DNA from: an uncultured Collinsella sp.
GTDB lineage: Bacteria > Actinomycetota > Coriobacteriia > Coriobacteriales > Coriobacteriaceae
Assembly: GCA_958437935.1 (NCBI GenBank)
Contig: CAUBPS010000010.1
Span: forward strand, 1 to 64,000
Direction: 5' to 3'
Length of the DNA stretch: 64,000 bases
The position numbers were made by a program, and so were the translations under genes. Below the pieces are notes generated by a model. The model searched no databases. It was given only the letters and a program-made list of their open reading frames with translations, and had not been told where the DNA came from. Position 1 is the first letter of the stretch. Each line of letters opens with the position of its first letter. This document shows, piece by piece, positions 8,852-18,233 of this stretch.

Positions 8852-10051
8852 ATGAATAAGAATGCCACTGCGCAGCTGCACATCTATTCCGCCTTTTTCG
8901 TTCTCGCGGGATTTGTTTTAAATCGGGGAGTGTTTCTACTTTTCCTTGCGGATAAAGGAATGTCTGTCACGGAAATCGCGCTTTATCAAGCCCTGTACAA
9001 CATTGCAACGGTCGCCCTCGAGCTACCAACAGGGCTGGTAGGCGATTTCTTTGGAAAGAAGTTCTCGATTCAAGTGGGCGTTCTGCTTCTTTTCTTCCAT
9101 ACGGCTGGCATGCTGCTGCTCTCAGGCCCCTTTCTCGTCGCGCTTTCCCTTGTTGAGGCACTCGCCTACTCCCTTCAATCGGGATCCGAACAAGCACTTT
9201 TATATGAAATTGCCCGAAATGCCGGTCAAGGAGAGCGCTTCCTCACCATCAACGCTCAGCTGCTTGCCGCGCAATCAATCGCGACGGGAGTGGCAATCGT
9301 ACTTGGATCATTCATTGCCCAAATATCTTGGAGCGCCCTCTACGTATGTGTCTCCGTTTTCTATCTCCTGCAGCTTTTCCTTCTGTATCCCATTGAGAGG
9401 ACGGAAGCGACCCGTTCTGAAAGCTCTGAAAAGGGAAGGTTTGACGCGGCCAAGATGTTCAGACGCGAAACCTGGTGCATTGGAGAATCCGCTTTTGCGG
9501 TGTTGCTTCTTCTAATCGGCACAAGCATGCTCGATGGATTCTATGGGAGTTATTACAACTTGAATCAGTTGGTATTCGACGCATTTGATGCTCCCGTCTC
9601 CATAATAGGAATCTTTTTCGGTGCAACCTATGCAGTAAATGCGACGGCCTACATTGCAGCAGATTTCTTCTCATTGCGTTTCGGGAAAAGAAATACCATG
9701 CTCGGCTCGATGCTAATCGAGGCTGGCCTTTTCATGATTCTTCCGTGGTTTGCTTCAAATCCGCTGTGTTTGTTTGGCCTTAGCATGGTGCTTTGTTTTC
9801 TCCCAGAAGTGGTGTACATCACTTCGGAAAACTTAATCCAAGACGCGATAGCGGACGATCTCCGCGCGACGATCCTTTCCGTCGCGTCTCTGGTAAGGGC
9901 TCTCTTTTCTGCAGTGTTTTTCTCCATATTTGGACATGTGTTGGGGTTATATCCCATTCAGATAGCGCTCGGTATTATTGGTGCAATCGCGATAGCAATT
10001 ACCGCCGTTGTTTCATTAAAAATGGTTGGAATACAGGTCTCCAAGAATTGA
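8852..10051 (+). CDS. MFS transporter (AT-rich, probably acquired)
   Basis: A 399-residue integral membrane protein with about 12 hydrophobic segments. The loop between TM2 and TM3 reads ELPTGLVGDFFGKKFS, a version of the MFS motif A (G-x-x-x-D-x-x-G-R/K-K). Substrate unknown; the closest general group is drug/metabolite efflux MFS proteins. Its base composition and codon use are clearly more AT-rich than the flanking addAB and dnaE genes (frequent TTT, ATT and AAT codons), which suggests horizontal transfer. GGAAGTG precedes the ATG at 8852. The next 240 bases share the same composition. Confidence 0.85.
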   Translation: MNKNATAQLHIYSAFFVLAGFVLNRGVFLLFLADKGMSVTEIALYQALYNIATVALELPTGLVGDFFGKKFSIQVGVLLLFFHTAGMLLLSGPFLVALSLVEALAYSLQSGSEQALLYEIARNAGQGERFLTINAQLLAAQSIATGVAIVLGSFIAQISWSALYVCVSVFYLLQLFLLYPIERTEATRSESSEKGRFDAAKMFRRETWCIGESAFAVLLLLIGTSMLDGFYGSYYNLNQLVFDAFDAPVSIIGIFFGATYAVNATAYIAADFFSLRFGKRNTMLGSMLIEAGLFMILPWFASNPLCLFGLSMVLCFLPEVVYITSENLIQDAIADDLRATILSVASLVRALFSAVFFSIFGHVLGLYPIQIALGIIGAIAIAITAVVSLKMVGIQVSKN

Positions 10052-10291
10052 TATATCGATTGACGAGCTATCCGAAGCGTCGAGCCTTCTTGATGGACAT
10101 GACTATTCGTCACAAATCATTCCGCGCATCGCCGGGGTTCCAGTAATACTCGATATATCTGGATGCCCTCATTCCCCTTTTTGAAGGTCCCAAATTGACT
10201 ACCCGTGTTGGTTTGGCTAGGTTCGGGTGCTATCCGCGCCGTGCGGTAAAATCGTTCAGTCAGAACACGAACCCGCATCGGAGCTCATCAC
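10052..10291. other. Intergenic region before dnaE with a possible gene remnant
   Basis: After the MFS stop an open frame without a start codon continues for roughly 45 codons (it reads ...ELSEASSLLDGHDYSSQ...) to a stop near 10183. Its composition resembles the MFS gene, so it may be a relic of the acquired segment. The remaining ~100 bases should hold the dnaE promoter; a TAAAAT hexamer at about 10248 is a possible -10 element. Confidence 0.3.
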
Positions 10292-13200
10292 ATGGCATTC
10301 GTCCATCTGCACAATCACACTGTTTTCTCCATGCTCGACGGCGCAACCCGTATCCAGGATATGGTCAACCGTGCCGTAGAGCTGGGCATGCCCGCCGTGG
10401 CCATTACCGACCACGGCTACATGTATGGCGTACCCGACCTGGCGCTGGCCTGCGACGCCGTCAACCACAACACGCCCGAGTACAAGACATGGAGCCACGA
10501 CAAGGCCTTCTTGGAAAAGGATCGCCGCGACGAGCTGGTGGAGCCCGATCCCGAGGCAAACCCGCGCGAGCATGCCCAGTATGTGAAGGACATGGCCATG
10601 TGGGACGAGAAGGGCAACATCGACGAGCTCAAGCCGCCCCTGGTCATCAAACCCATCTTTGGCTGCGAGGTCTACTTTACGCCGGACGAGACGCTCGCCC
10701 GCGACCACAAGCCCGAGCTCTACCACATGATCCTTCTGGCCAAGGACCAGGAGGGCTACGTCAACCTGATGCAGACGGTTTCCGAGGCAGCCGTGCAGGG
10801 CTTTTACTACAAGCCGCGCGTGACGCTCGACAACCTGCGCCGCCACGCCAAGGGCATGATCTGCACCAGCGCCTGCATCGCGGGCATCATTCCCAAATAC
10901 ATCGACCGCGGTGACATGGAGGGCGCCATCAAGTGGGCCGAGACCTTCCGTGATACCTTCGAACCTGGCGACTTCTACATCGAGATCCAGGAACACGGCA
11001 TCACCACCGACAACGGCCTGACCGACGAGCAGATGGACCGCACGCTCATCGATATCGCCAAGCAGGTGGGCGTCAAGGTCATTGCCACCAACGACTTCCA
11101 CTACCTGCGCCGCGAGGACGCGCCGGTGCAGGACGTCATCATGTGCATTGGCATGAACGCCAAGGTCGACGACCCCAACCGCATGCGCATGACCGGCTCG
11201 GAGTTTTATATGAAGACCGAGGAGGAGATGCGGGCGATGTTCCCGTATTGCCCCGAGGCCTGCGACAACACGCTCGAGATCGCCGACAAGTGCTACGTAG
11301 AGCTGGACTGGGACTCCATCATCCTGCCGCGCTTCCCGCTGCTCGACCCCGGCGAGACACACGAGAGCCAGTTCCGCCGCGAGTGCGAGAAGGGCCTGCG
11401 CCAGCACTATGGTGACGACTGGGCCACGCGCGAGATCGGTGGCGTCAACATCAAAGAGCGCTTTGAGTACGAATACAAGGTCATTTGCGACAAGGGCTTT
11501 GCCGCCTACTTCCTCATCGTCGCCGAGTACGTGCAATGGGCCAAGGACAACGGCATCGGCGTCGGCCCCGGCCGTGGCTCGGCCGCCGGCGCTATCGTCG
11601 CCTACGCCATGAACATCACCGCGTTCGACCCGCTCGAGAACGGCCTGATGTTCGAGAGGTTCCTGTCCCCGCAGCGTACCGAGATGCCCGATATCGATAT
11701 GGACTTCGACGATGAGCGGCGCCTCGAGGTCGTGGAGCACGTTCGCCAGCTCTACGGCCCCGAGAAGGTCACCCACGTCATCACCTACTCGACCATCAAG
11801 GCCAAGCAGGCCATCAACGACGCCGCGCGCGTCCTGGACTACCCGGTCTACATGGGTCAGCGCCTGTCCAAGATGGTCTCGAGCGACCCCAAGGTCAAAC
11901 TCAAGCAGGTGCTCGACAAGCAACCCGGCAAAGAGGATCTGTTTAACCCCGACTTTGCCGAGGCCTATAAAAAGGATGACGACGCCCGCCGCATCATCGA
12001 CACGGCGCTCTCGATTGAGGGCCTCACCCGTGGCGAGGGCGTGCACGCGTGCGCCGTTCTGATCTGCCGCGACCCCGTCAACGAGCATGTGCCCACCAAG
12101 CTCGACACCAAGGGCGGCGTCGAGATTACCCAGTACGAGGGCCATACCGTTGCCGACATGGGCCTGCTCAAGATGGACTTCTTGGGCCTGCGCACGCTGA
12201 CGGTTATCTCCAAGGCCAAGGCAAACATCAAAAAGAACTTCGGCATCGACATCAAAGAGGAAGAGATCCCCTTTGACGATCCCGAGATCTTTAAGCTCAT
12301 GGGTTCCGGCCACACCGCCGGCGTCTTCCAGGTCGAGTCCGCCGGCATGACGGCCACGATCAAGAACATGAAGCCCACCGAGTACAAGCACGTCGTGGCA
12401 TTGATCGCTCTGTACCGCCCGGGCCCGCTGGGCGCCGGCATGGTTTCGTCCTACATCAACCGTATGAACGGCAAGGAGCCGGCCGTCTCCTACGACGACC
12501 GCCTGGACGACATCCTGGGCGAAACCTACGGCACCATGGTCTACCAGGAGCAGGTTATGCTCATCTCCGTCGAGATGTGCGGCTTCTCCAAGGGCGAATC
12601 GGACTCGCGTATCCGTAAGCCCGTGGCTAAGAAGAAAATCAAGCTGCTCACGTCGACGGTGCTCCACTGGGAGGATGGCTCGGACGAGACCACTTACGAC
12701 CACTGGATGAATGGCGCTATCAAGAACAACTACACGCGCGAGGTCGCCCAGAAGATTTGGGACGATGTCCTTGAGTTCGCGTCCTACGCCTTCAATAAGT
12801 CGCACTCCGCTGGTTACGCCATTCTGGTTATGCAGACGGCATGGCTCAAGGCGCACTATCCGCATGAGTACATGGCGGCCGTTCTGACGTCCTATACGGG
12901 CAAGACCGACAAGATCGTGCACTACGTCTCGGCATGCCGTCACGACGGCATTCCCGTGCTTTCGCCAGATGTCAACGAGTCCGGTACTGAGTTCACGGCT
13001 ACCAAGGAGGGCGTGCGCTTTGGTCTGGCCGGCATTCGAGGCGTGGGCACCGGCGTGGCGCAGGCGATTATCGCCGAGCGCGAGGCGGGCGGCCCGTTTA
13101 AGACACTGCACGACTTTGTTGAGCGCGTGGACTCGAGCCAGGCCAACCGCCGCGTGATCGAATCGCTGATCAAGGCAGGCGCCTTCGACTCCACGGGCTA

Positions 13201-14095
13201 TCCGCGTCGCCAGATGATGCACTTTGTGGACAAGAACAACCCCGAGAACATCATCGATGCCGCGGTAAAGCGCCAGAAGGATCGCGCGAGCGGCCAGACG
13301 TCGTTCTTCGACATGTTTGGCGACGTCGAGGGCTCGGGCTTTGAAGTGAGCGTGCCCGATCCGGATGGCCAGGAATGGGACCGCCACCTTAAGCTGAGCC
13401 AGGAGAAGGAGGTTCTGGGCATCTATGTCTCGGACCATCCGCTGCGTCCGTTTGAGTATGCGCTAGCCAAGGCGCGCGACTTCTCGTTCTCGCAGATCGA
13501 CACCGGCTACGAAGTTCAGAATCCTACGGGCGGCACCATCAACCAGGAGATTCCCGAGGGCAAGGCGCTGTGGTGGGCCGGCATGGTCTCGAGCGTGTCC
13601 AAGCGCGTGACCAAAAACGGCGACCCCATGGGCATCGTGCAGCTCGAGGACATGGAAGGTGAGGCCACGGTCGTGGTGTTCCCCAAGACCTACAAGGAGG
13701 CCGAGGGGTATCTGTACGGCGAGGTCGATCCCGAGACCGGCGCGCAGCTGTCCGACGCCTTTGTGCGCATTAAGGGCAAGCTCGAGCGTTCGGACCGCGG
13801 CGACCAGATCATCGCGCAGGAGATTGTGCCGCTGGAGCTTAGCGAGGAGAAAAACAAGCCCAAGGTCTTTGAGGTCATGGTGCCCAACAGCCGCTTTAGC
13901 CAGGGCAATATGGCGCGCCTGGCCACGGTGCTCACCACCAACCCGGGCGGCGACCGCGTGGAGATCTTTATTGAGCAAGTCGACGGGCGCGTGCTACGTG
14001 CCGAGGTACCAGCCAAGGTCAACGCACGCTCGATTCCGCTGCTGGCAGAGGCAAAGGCCATCGTCGGCAACCAAGGCCGCGTGACGGTTATCTAA
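10292..14095 (+). CDS. dnaE: DNA polymerase III alpha subunit
   Basis: The replicative DNA polymerase catalytic subunit, 1267 residues. It opens with a PHP domain (HLHNHTVFSMLDG at residues 6-18). The polymerase core shows GPGRGSAAG and the acidic catalytic motif PDIDMDFDD near residue 466, followed by YRPGPL near 707. A helix-hairpin-helix region (GLAGIRGVG) precedes an OB-fold segment near 1090-1170. Length and order fit DnaE1 of Actinobacteria. The ATG at 10292 follows CGGAG. It ends 28 bases before the SNF2 gene start, so the two may be cotranscribed. Confidence 0.96.
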   Translation: MAFVHLHNHTVFSMLDGATRIQDMVNRAVELGMPAVAITDHGYMYGVPDLALACDAVNHNTPEYKTWSHDKAFLEKDRRDELVEPDPEANPREHAQYVKDMAMWDEKGNIDELKPPLVIKPIFGCEVYFTPDETLARDHKPELYHMILLAKDQEGYVNLMQTVSEAAVQGFYYKPRVTLDNLRRHAKGMICTSACIAGIIPKYIDRGDMEGAIKWAETFRDTFEPGDFYIEIQEHGITTDNGLTDEQMDRTLIDIAKQVGVKVIATNDFHYLRREDAPVQDVIMCIGMNAKVDDPNRMRMTGSEFYMKTEEEMRAMFPYCPEACDNTLEIADKCYVELDWDSIILPRFPLLDPGETHESQFRRECEKGLRQHYGDDWATREIGGVNIKERFEYEYKVICDKGFAAYFLIVAEYVQWAKDNGIGVGPGRGSAAGAIVAYAMNITAFDPLENGLMFERFLSPQRTEMPDIDMDFDDERRLEVVEHVRQLYGPEKVTHVITYSTIKAKQAINDAARVLDYPVYMGQRLSKMVSSDPKVKLKQVLDKQPGKEDLFNPDFAEAYKKDDDARRIIDTALSIEGLTRGEGVHACAVLICRDPVNEHVPTKLDTKGGVEITQYEGHTVADMGLLKMDFLGLRTLTVISKAKANIKKNFGIDIKEEEIPFDDPEIFKLMGSGHTAGVFQVESAGMTATIKNMKPTEYKHVVALIALYRPGPLGAGMVSSYINRMNGKEPAVSYDDRLDDILGETYGTMVYQEQVMLISVEMCGFSKGESDSRIRKPVAKKKIKLLTSTVLHWEDGSDETTYDHWMNGAIKNNYTREVAQKIWDDVLEFASYAFNKSHSAGYAILVMQTAWLKAHYPHEYMAAVLTSYTGKTDKIVHYVSACRHDGIPVLSPDVNESGTEFTATKEGVRFGLAGIRGVGTGVAQAIIAEREAGGPFKTLHDFVERVDSSQANRRVIESLIKAGAFDSTGYPRRQMMHFVDKNNPENIIDAAVKRQKDRASGQTSFFDMFGDVEGSGFEVSVPDPDGQEWDRHLKLSQEKEVLGIYVSDHPLRPFEYALAKARDFSFSQIDTGYEVQNPTGGTINQEIPEGKALWWAGMVSSVSKRVTKNGDPMGIVQLEDMEGEATVVVFPKTYKEAEGYLYGEVDPETGAQLSDAFVRIKGKLERSDRGDQIIAQEIVPLELSEEKNKPKVFEVMVPNSRFSQGNMARLATVLTTNPGGDRVEIFIEQVDGRVLRAEVPAKVNARSIPLLAEAKAIVGNQGRVTVI

Positions 14096-14123
14096 GCTAC
14101 CCCGGGTGAGATTGGAGGAAGTG

Positions 14124-17100
14124 ATGGCGCAGGGGACGTTTGCACAGGCGCTCCGGAAAGAGGCGGCGCTGAGCGGTACCTTTATGAAGGGGCGTTCGCT
14201 CATGCTCAACGGCGCCGTGCTGTCGATCGAGGACAGCGGCTCGCGCTTCTCCAAAAACGTGACGGTTGAGGGCTCGGTGCGCGGTTCGCGCGGCGACCTG
14301 TACAAGACGCACGTGGCGCTCGACATGGACGAGCACGAGGTGATCGACTACGACTGCGATTGTCCCGCCGCCTATCGTTACCCCGGTATGTGCAAGCACG
14401 CTATTGCCACGGCTCTGGCGTATTTGGATGCCAGCGGCGCCGAGCCCGTCGAAGGTTTGCGCACGCCGGTCCGCACGTTTACGGCGCAGCCGAAACAGCC
14501 CGCGCGCACCGCGCTCAAAGCGCCGGCCGTCAATCCCAACTTTCCCTTTCCGGCGCCCGTCCCCACGAGTCCCAGCCTCATGGCGGCGCTCTCCGATCTT
14601 TCGGACGCACGCATGGATGAGCTGGCGAGCATGCGCCGCAAGCTCGCCAGCAGTGTGGATCCCGATGCCCCCAAGGCGGTGTTGGAGCCCTCGTTGGTGC
14701 CGTACTACAATCCACTGTTTGCCGACCGCTTTAGCTGGGCGCTCGAGCTTCGCATTCGTTGTGGATCGGTCTCCTACGTGGTCAAGGATATCGACGGCAT
14801 GGCCGACGCCTATGTCCGAGGCGGCACCTTCTCGTACGGCAAGAAGCTCACGTTTGTCCATACGCCCGAAGCCTTCGAGGACGTGTCGACAAAGCTGCTC
14901 AACCTTGTTGTGACGACAGTTGCCTATCTCGATGACATCACAAGCTCGCGTTCGGCGTCGTACGACTTTGCCCGCAGCGGTTTTGTCGCCGAGCGTCAGT
15001 TGCCGCTGTCCGAGCATAGCATCGTATATGTGCTGGACCTGCTGCGTGGCCAGACCATCTCCTTTGAGCCCGCCTGGTCGCGGGGGACGACGACGCATCG
15101 CACCTATGACGTGGCGGTTGAGATGCCTCCGGAAGGGGAGGACGAGGCTCTGTCTAAGCGCCCACCGCTCCTTGCCGCCAAAATCGCGCCGGCGGCTGGC
15201 GGCAGCTACGATCTACGCCTGCCGGCCGATGCATACTGCTTTGCTTCGGGCGACGTTGCCTATCTGGTCGACACCCGCCGTGCGCGCCGCGCCGATGTAG
15301 CGTTTGCCCAGCATGCGGCGCCGTTCCTATCGCGCTTACTGCCCTGTCGCACGCCGATCCATATCGCTGTCGACCAGGTGGGGGAGTTCTGTCGTATGGC
15401 GCTGCCCATTTTGCGCGACTACACCGACCTTACCGCGCCCGCCGTGCTCGACACCGTGGCGCCCGAGCCGAGCTTTGCCATGGCAATCGGTGTCGACGAC
15501 GGGCTCGTGACCTGCAAGATTACGGTTTCCTACGGCGACTGGTCGGCAGATCTCTTTAGCCTGGGTGCTCCGGGAAGCCCCTTCGAAGAACAGCGCCCGG
15601 GCGTGCCGCCGCGCGACGAGATAGCAGAGTTTCGCGTTATGGACACGGCGGCCCTGTATTTCGACTTTTACGAGGGCGGCCTGGCGTTTGAGGAGCGCGA
15701 CGACGAGAGCCTGTTCTGCTTGCTGACCGAGGGCCTGTCTGCCCTGTCCGAGCTGGGCGAGGTCATGCTCAGCGACCACCTACGCCAGATCTCGGTGCGC
15801 CCTGCGCCCAAGCTTTCGGTGCGTGCCACCGTCAAGAGCAACCTGCTCGATGTTGAACTGGGCGCGAGCGGTCTTTCGGCGGCAGATCTTGCCATCTACC
15901 TCGACTCCTATAAGCGCCATCAAACGTTTGCGCGCCTTACGTCCGGCGACATCATTCGCCTGGACGAGGGCGCTCGAGCCGCGTTTGGCCTCGCCAAGGA
16001 CCTGGGCGTCGATGCCGTCGACCTGCTCGACGGCGTGTCGCTTTCCGCATCGAGCACTCTGTTCGTCGATAGCATGCTCGCGCGCACGCCCGCGCTCGAG
16101 GCCGATCGCGACGCTGCGTTCCGCCGTACCGTCGAGCGCCTGGACACGCTCGGCAAGATGGACTTTACGGTACCCGCCTCGCTCAAGGCCACGCTGCGTG
16201 GCTACCAGGTCGACGGATACCAGTGGCTCGGCTCGCTCGAACACCTGGGCCTTGGTGGCATCTTGGCCGACGACATGGGCCTGGGCAAAACACTCCAGAT
16301 GATCGCGCATGTCCTGGCGCGCGTGGAGGCGGGGGACATCAAGCCCACGCTCGTGGTATGCCCGGCCTCGCTCGTGTACAACTGGACTGCCGAGCTGGAG
16401 CGCTTTGCGCCCTCGCTCGATGTTTGCGCAATCGTGGGCGCCAAGGCGCAGCGCCGCGTGCAGATTGCCGGCGTGGCTGAGCATAACGTGGTCGTGACGT
16501 CGTATGACCTTATGCGGCGCGATATCGACGAGTACGTCGAGCAGAACTTTGCCCGTGTGGTGCTCGATGAGGCCCAGTACATTAAAAACCCGCTCACCCA
16601 GGTGGCTCGCGCCGCAAAGCGCCTGCCTGCCGGCGTGCGCTTTGCTCTGACGGGCACGCCCATCGAAAACCGCCTATCCGAGCTCTGGAGCATCTTCGAC
16701 TTTTTGATGCCGGGCCTGCTGGGCACGCGTGAATCGTTTGCAAAGCGCTTCGAAAGTCCGGTCGAGCACTCCGAGGGCGACAGCGCCGCTCGCCTGCAGG
16801 CACTCGTGTCGCCGTTTGTGCTGCGCCGTGTCAAGGAAGACGTGGTGGCCGATCTGCCCGAAAAGATCGAGGACACTGTCGTGGCTCAGCTCGCCGGTGA
16901 GCAGCGCAAGCTTTACCTGGCAAACCAGGACCGCATTGCCCAGCAAGTGCAGCACCGCGAGGCATCCGAGTTTAAGAAAGACAAGCTCAAGGTACTCGCC
17001 GAGCTCACCAAGCTGCGCCAGATCTGCTGCGACCCGCGTCTACACTACGAGGATTACAAGGCGGGGAGCGCCAAACTCGATACGTGCATGGAGCTCGTGC

Positions 17101-17588
17101 ACGGCGCACTCGACGGTGGTCATCGCATCCTGTTGTTCAGCCAGTTTACGGGCATGCTCGATATCATTGGCAAGCGCCTGGCCAAGGAGGATATCGCCTT
17201 CCTCAAGCTCACGGGCGCATCGTCTAAAGAGAGCCGCGCCAAGATGGTCGCACAGTTCCAGGCGGGCGAGGTGCCGGTCTTTTTGATCTCGCTCAAGGCG
17301 GGCGGTGTGGGCCTTAACCTGACGGCGGCCGACGTGGTCATCCACTACGACCCGTGGTGGAACGTGGCGGCGCAGGACCAAGCGACCGACCGTGCGCATC
17401 GTATTGGCCAGCAACATACCGTGACCGTGTACAAGCTCATCGCCAAGGACACGATTGAGGAACGCATTATGCAGATGCAGGAGTCCAAGCGCGACCTGGT
17501 CAACAGCGTGCTCGGCGGCGACGGCATCTCGTCGGCGCTGTTTACCCGCGAGGATGTTCTGGCGCTGCTCGGCGGCGACGGGCGCTAG
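14124..17588 (+). CDS. SNF2-family helicase with N-terminal SWIM zinc finger
   Basis: A 1154-residue DNA-dependent ATPase of the RapA/SNF2 superfamily. The N-terminal SWIM finger is visible as CDCPAAYRYPGMCKH near residues 77-92 (C-x-C...C-x-H). The helicase core has DDMGLGKT near 716, DEAQ near 814, LTGTPIENRLSELWS, and a C-terminal lobe with the DRAHRIGQ motif near 1095. Such proteins are widespread in Gram-positive bacteria; the role is probably chromatin or transcription-complex remodelling or repair, not established for this subfamily. I place the start at ATG 14124, five bases after GGAGG at 14114-14118, rather than an upstream GTG at 14106. Confidence 0.93.
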   Translation: MAQGTFAQALRKEAALSGTFMKGRSLMLNGAVLSIEDSGSRFSKNVTVEGSVRGSRGDLYKTHVALDMDEHEVIDYDCDCPAAYRYPGMCKHAIATALAYLDASGAEPVEGLRTPVRTFTAQPKQPARTALKAPAVNPNFPFPAPVPTSPSLMAALSDLSDARMDELASMRRKLASSVDPDAPKAVLEPSLVPYYNPLFADRFSWALELRIRCGSVSYVVKDIDGMADAYVRGGTFSYGKKLTFVHTPEAFEDVSTKLLNLVVTTVAYLDDITSSRSASYDFARSGFVAERQLPLSEHSIVYVLDLLRGQTISFEPAWSRGTTTHRTYDVAVEMPPEGEDEALSKRPPLLAAKIAPAAGGSYDLRLPADAYCFASGDVAYLVDTRRARRADVAFAQHAAPFLSRLLPCRTPIHIAVDQVGEFCRMALPILRDYTDLTAPAVLDTVAPEPSFAMAIGVDDGLVTCKITVSYGDWSADLFSLGAPGSPFEEQRPGVPPRDEIAEFRVMDTAALYFDFYEGGLAFEERDDESLFCLLTEGLSALSELGEVMLSDHLRQISVRPAPKLSVRATVKSNLLDVELGASGLSAADLAIYLDSYKRHQTFARLTSGDIIRLDEGARAAFGLAKDLGVDAVDLLDGVSLSASSTLFVDSMLARTPALEADRDAAFRRTVERLDTLGKMDFTVPASLKATLRGYQVDGYQWLGSLEHLGLGGILADDMGLGKTLQMIAHVLARVEAGDIKPTLVVCPASLVYNWTAELERFAPSLDVCAIVGAKAQRRVQIAGVAEHNVVVTSYDLMRRDIDEYVEQNFARVVLDEAQYIKNPLTQVARAAKRLPAGVRFALTGTPIENRLSELWSIFDFLMPGLLGTRESFAKRFESPVEHSEGDSAARLQALVSPFVLRRVKEDVVADLPEKIEDTVVAQLAGEQRKLYLANQDRIAQQVQHREASEFKKDKLKVLAELTKLRQICCDPRLHYEDYKAGSAKLDTCMELVHGALDGGHRILLFSQFTGMLDIIGKRLAKEDIAFLKLTGASSKESRAKMVAQFQAGEVPVFLISLKAGGVGLNLTAADVVIHYDPWWNVAAQDQATDRAHRIGQQHTVTVYKLIAKDTIEERIMQMQESKRDLVNSVLGGDGISSALFTREDVLALLGGDGR

Positions 17589-17753
17589 CCGCGCGCGGGG
17601 TGGGACTGCTGGAATGGGCAGGACGGTCGACGCATTTTGGCCCGACCGCTTGCCTGATCCGTTATGTGTTCATTTGCAATGCCGTGGATGGTTTGTCTGC
17701 CTTTGGGCATAAGAACCATCAAGAACATTGGCACATCAGCAAAGGAGAACATC

Positions 17754-18116
17754 ATGGCGAAATTCTTTAAGGACCCTGACGGCAAGCTCATCGCTGCCCT
17801 TGGCGACGGCGTTGCGACCCCTGCCGGTTGCACGGAACTGACTGCAAACACTGAGGACGCGGCGCACGAGAAGCACGTGCCTGTTGTCGAGACCGAGCGC
17901 GACGGTCACGTGATTCGCGCACGCGTTGGCTCGGTCGAGCACCCCAGCCTGCCCGAGCACTACATTGAGTGGATCGCGCTTGAGGCCGAGGGCCGCTTAG
18001 AGGTCCATTACCTTGAGCCCGGCATGAAACCCGCGACGTTTTTCGCGGGCGGCTCCAAGACCGGTACCGTCTATGCCTACTGCAACCTGCACGGGCTGTG
18101 GTCCGCGACATTCTAG
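17754..18116 (+). CDS. Superoxide-reductase-like (desulfoferrodoxin/neelaredoxin) protein
   Basis: A 120-residue protein of the superoxide reductase family, which reduces superoxide to peroxide in anaerobes. The catalytic centre II ligands are present: EKHVP near residue 40, HPSLPEHYIEW near 63-73 and C-N-L-H-G near 110. The N-terminal rubredoxin-like centre I (two C-x-x-C pairs) of desulfoferrodoxin is missing; only one cysteine (AGCTEL) remains there, so this is the centre-II-only type or a variant. The ATG at 17754 has AAAGGAG seven bases upstream. It is followed by a clear terminator and appears to be a single-gene unit. Confidence 0.88.
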   Translation: MAKFFKDPDGKLIAALGDGVATPAGCTELTANTEDAAHEKHVPVVETERDGHVIRARVGSVEHPSLPEHYIEWIALEAEGRLEVHYLEPGMKPATFFAGGSKTGTVYAYCNLHGLWSATF

Positions 18117-18161
18117 GAGCGCGCCCCCGCTCGGGGTATCATAGCTAGCATATGCACATGC

Positions 18162-18195
18162 AAGCGCCGGCTGCATTATGCGGCCGGCGCTTTTA
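18162..18195 (+). terminator. Rho-independent terminator after the superoxide-reductase-like gene
   Basis: GCGCCGGC at 18164-18171 pairs with GCCGGCGC at 18183-18190 and is followed by TTTT. Confidence 0.75.
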
Positions 18196-18233
18196 CTACG
18201 ATTTCGATGGTTTACGACGGAAAGGGCTGGGCC

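Noticed and set aside
10256..13438. A 1060-codon open frame antisense to dnaE, and similar long antisense frames opposite AddA, fhs, the C69 peptidase and Tgt.
   Set aside because: They mirror high-GC codon bias of the real genes on the other strand, show no domain motifs and lack ribosome sites.
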